DNA from: CAYTGM01 sp964437365
Lineage (GTDB): Bacteria > Sumerlaeota > Sumerlaeia > SLMS01
Length of the DNA stretch: 64,000 bases
NCBI GenBank assembly: GCA_964437365.1
Contig: CAYTGM010000009.1
Span: 149,513 to 213,512, forward strand
Direction of reading: 5' to 3'
Below are positions 62,587 to 64,000 of the stretch, in pieces. Made by a program: the position numbers and the translations under genes. The first letter of the stretch is position 1; each line of letters begins with the position of its first letter. The notes under the pieces were generated by a model that was not told the origin of the DNA, made no database searches, and was given only the letters and a program-made list of their open reading frames with translations.

Positions 62587-63516
62587 ATGAATCTACGTCA
62601 ATACTTCTATCTAAGCTTTCTCATCCCCGTTCTCACCCTCCTGCTCCTTGGGACTTCACCTGCACAAACTACCACCGAAAAAGCCACGGGCATCAAGTCC
62701 CCCTTCCTCTGGAGCATCGGCGATGAGAACCCTTCTTTTATCTTCGGCACCATTCACCTGCCTGACCCAAAGGTGACAACACTCCCCGATTCCGTTAAGG
62801 AAGCCATCAAGGCCAGTGATGCCGTCTACACAGAGATCGATATGGGATCAGGCAGCATTCTCTCCATGAGCCAGAAACTCATGCTTCCTCCTGATCAAAA
62901 GCTCAGCACGATTCTCCCGAAAGATGTCTATGCCCGACTCGACGCTTATCTCAAGGAGCGTGGGCTTCCTGTCGTTGCTTTCGAGCAGATTAAACCGTGG
63001 GCCGTCGCGTCTCAGCTCGCCCTTCTCGATTACCTGCCACAACTTATGACCAGTCAGCCCCAGGACGCGGTTATTAACAAGCTCGGAACCCGTTATGGAA
63101 AAGAAACAGGAGCCCTTGAAACCGCCGAGCAGCAGATGGCGATCTTCGACAGCCTCACCCAGGAAGAGCAGGTGAAGTTTCTCGACGACTCTCTCAAGCA
63201 ACTCGAAGATGCTGACAAAGATGGCTCCACTCCGATACAAGACCTCCTGGAAACCTACCTTGAAGGAAACGAAGACGAGCTCATTGCCTACGTGGAATCA
63301 GAGTTCGATCCCCAGGATCCGCTCGATCGTAAACTCTTGAAACGACTCATCACCGACCGCGACAAATCCATGTCCGAGTCCATCGACGAGCTCATCAAAG
63401 CCAACCCTCAGAAGAATTACTTCTTCGCCGTGGGAGCCCTCCACCTGCCGACCGAATTCGGCATCGTCAATCGACTACAGGAAATGGGTTATAAGATGGA
63501 GAGAATTGAGGAGTGA
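62587..63516 (+). CDS. TraB/GumN family protein, exported
   Basis: 309 aa. Signal peptide ending TSPAQT. The two hallmark GxxH motifs of the TraB/GumN (Tiki-like) fold are FIFGTIHLP (about residue 55) and FFAVGALHLP near the end. Conserved Glu in VYTEIDMG and an acidic helical middle are also seen. The fold is related to EreA/ChaN and to Tiki metalloproteases, so a periplasmic metal-dependent hydrolase is plausible, but bacterial substrates are unknown. It is divergent from ftsZ across 284 bp. Confidence 0.9.
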   Translation: MNLRQYFYLSFLIPVLTLLLLGTSPAQTTTEKATGIKSPFLWSIGDENPSFIFGTIHLPDPKVTTLPDSVKEAIKASDAVYTEIDMGSGSILSMSQKLMLPPDQKLSTILPKDVYARLDAYLKERGLPVVAFEQIKPWAVASQLALLDYLPQLMTSQPQDAVINKLGTRYGKETGALETAEQQMAIFDSLTQEEQVKFLDDSLKQLEDADKDGSTPIQDLLETYLEGNEDELIAYVESEFDPQDPLDRKLLKRLITDRDKSMSESIDELIKANPQKNYFFAVGALHLPTEFGIVNRLQEMGYKMERIEE

Positions 63517-63593
63517 GGTTTAAGGTTTAAAGCTTTCAAAAATTGTATAAACACTTGATTAGAGTGGAATAGGCTTACATCTCTTGATGATTT

Positions 63594-64000
63594 TTAATGA
63601 GAGGATTGAATCGCAAAGAATTCACTTATCAGGTCGAATTCATCATTTAGCCTTCTGATGTGACCCAAGTCCCGATCTCCAGTTTTAATATCGATTCTTG
63701 TAACATTGAATTTTTCATCGGGATAAGTAGACTGATAGAAGAAGTATGCTTTGGTCCCTTTTGAATTAACCATCATGTCCTTGGAAAAAGACAAAGTTGA
63801 ACCGGATCCACGCATATACTCAGGGTAATCATGATCTAGTGAATATGAATATGTGCCTTGGTCTAATAAATTCAAATTTTGATTATAGACTTTCCAATCA
63901 ATAGCCTCATTGAACCCGGTAAAACTCAAGTACACTGACTGCGAACCATAGATCACCTCAAAATTCCCCTCCTCGTTTATATATATGTTTTTGACGTTGC
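63594..64000 (-). CDS. unknown beta-rich protein, N-terminus outside the window (partial)
   Basis: The frame is open from the stop at 63594 to the window edge, at least 134 residues; a GTG at 63956 is probably internal because the upstream codons read sensibly (NIYINEEGNF). Short beta-strand repeats with Tyr/Phe (VYLSFTGF, TYSYSLDHDYP, AYFFYQSTYPDEKFNVTRIDI) suggest blades of a propeller or another secreted beta-protein. The codon use is more AT-rich than its neighbours. No family recognised. Confidence 0.55.
   Translation of the reverse strand, partial: NVKNIYINEEGNFEVIYGSQSVYLSFTGFNEAIDWKVYNQNLNLLDQGTYSYSLDHDYPEYMRGSGSTLSFSKDMMVNSKGTKAYFFYQSTYPDEKFNVTRIDIKTGDRDLGHIRRLNDEFDLISEFFAIQSSH

Noticed and set aside
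1..64000. tRNA or rRNA genes, insertion sequences, prophage or integrative element
   Set aside because: No T-loop/anticodon arrangement, rRNA-like segment, transposase, integrase or phage structural gene was recognised in the intergenic regions or among the proteins.

Overview
The window reads as one gene-dense stretch of chromosome from a diderm (Gram-negative) bacterium of moderate GC content. The evidence for an outer membrane is plentiful lipoprotein signal peptides, two Pal/OmpA-type lipoproteins, an O-antigen-ligase-type protein, a LolA-like lipoprotein paired with an RND exporter, and a CsgG-like lipoprotein. FtsZ, UvrA, NAD-dependent LigA, AroQ, RmuC, TlyA and PepA are ordinary bacterial housekeeping genes. 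A giant gingipain-type (C25) peptidase, FG-GAP and lamin-tail secreted proteins, TPR proteins, several GT-C type membrane glycosyltransferases and sigma-54 activators suggest an uncultured lineage near the FCB/PVC groups or a related candidate phylum. I cannot place it further without a tree. TTG and GTG starts are common.

Layout. 1-2549 (+): end of an unknown gene coupled to a secreted FG-GAP protein. 2577-7992 (-): a DUF502 membrane protein, an NtrC-type response regulator and, after a terminator and a long spacer, a second sigma-54 activator with GAF/PAS sensing. 8304-10954 (+): Uup-type ABC-F ATPase and a methyltransferase. 10951-13396: an exported PIMT (-) and two tandem Pal-like lipoproteins (+). 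13988-25345 (-): five tightly packed genes, namely C25 peptidase, TPR protein, GT-C protein, nucleotide-sugar epimerase/reductase and O-antigen ligase-like protein. 25473-30102 (+): aroQ, uvrA, secreted lamin-tail protein. 30163-31589 (-): kptA and a lipoprotein. 31669-32802 (+): SGNH hydrolase, followed by a non-coding hairpin and tandem-repeat element. 33395-36183 (-): metal-binding lipoprotein and rmuC, separated by a palindromic GACGTC array. 36268-40344 (-): LolA-like lipoprotein, RND exporter and a two-TM protein. 40449-49008 (-): CsgG-like lipoprotein, discoidin-like secreted protein, ligA, GT-C protein, pepA. 49219-53047 (+): methyltransferase, OppA-like lipoprotein, purine-type NCS2 permease. 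53224-62302 (-): ftsZ, two paralogous membrane proteins, histidine kinase, tlyA, a large TPR protein and a PilT-N-domain mini-protein. 62587-63516 (+): TraB/GumN protein. 63594-64000 (-): a truncated unknown gene.

The dominant theme is the cell envelope: lipoproteins, surface glycan assembly, large secreted proteins and their regulators. No tRNA, rRNA, CRISPR array, prophage or insertion sequence was recognised. The best leads for something undescribed are a 132-bp tandem repeat with a compensatory hairpin change; an over-represented 7-mer (GTCTATA/TATAGAC) scattered through coding sequence in all frames; the C25 peptidase/glycan operon; and the stand-alone PilT N-terminal domain protein next to a TPR protein.
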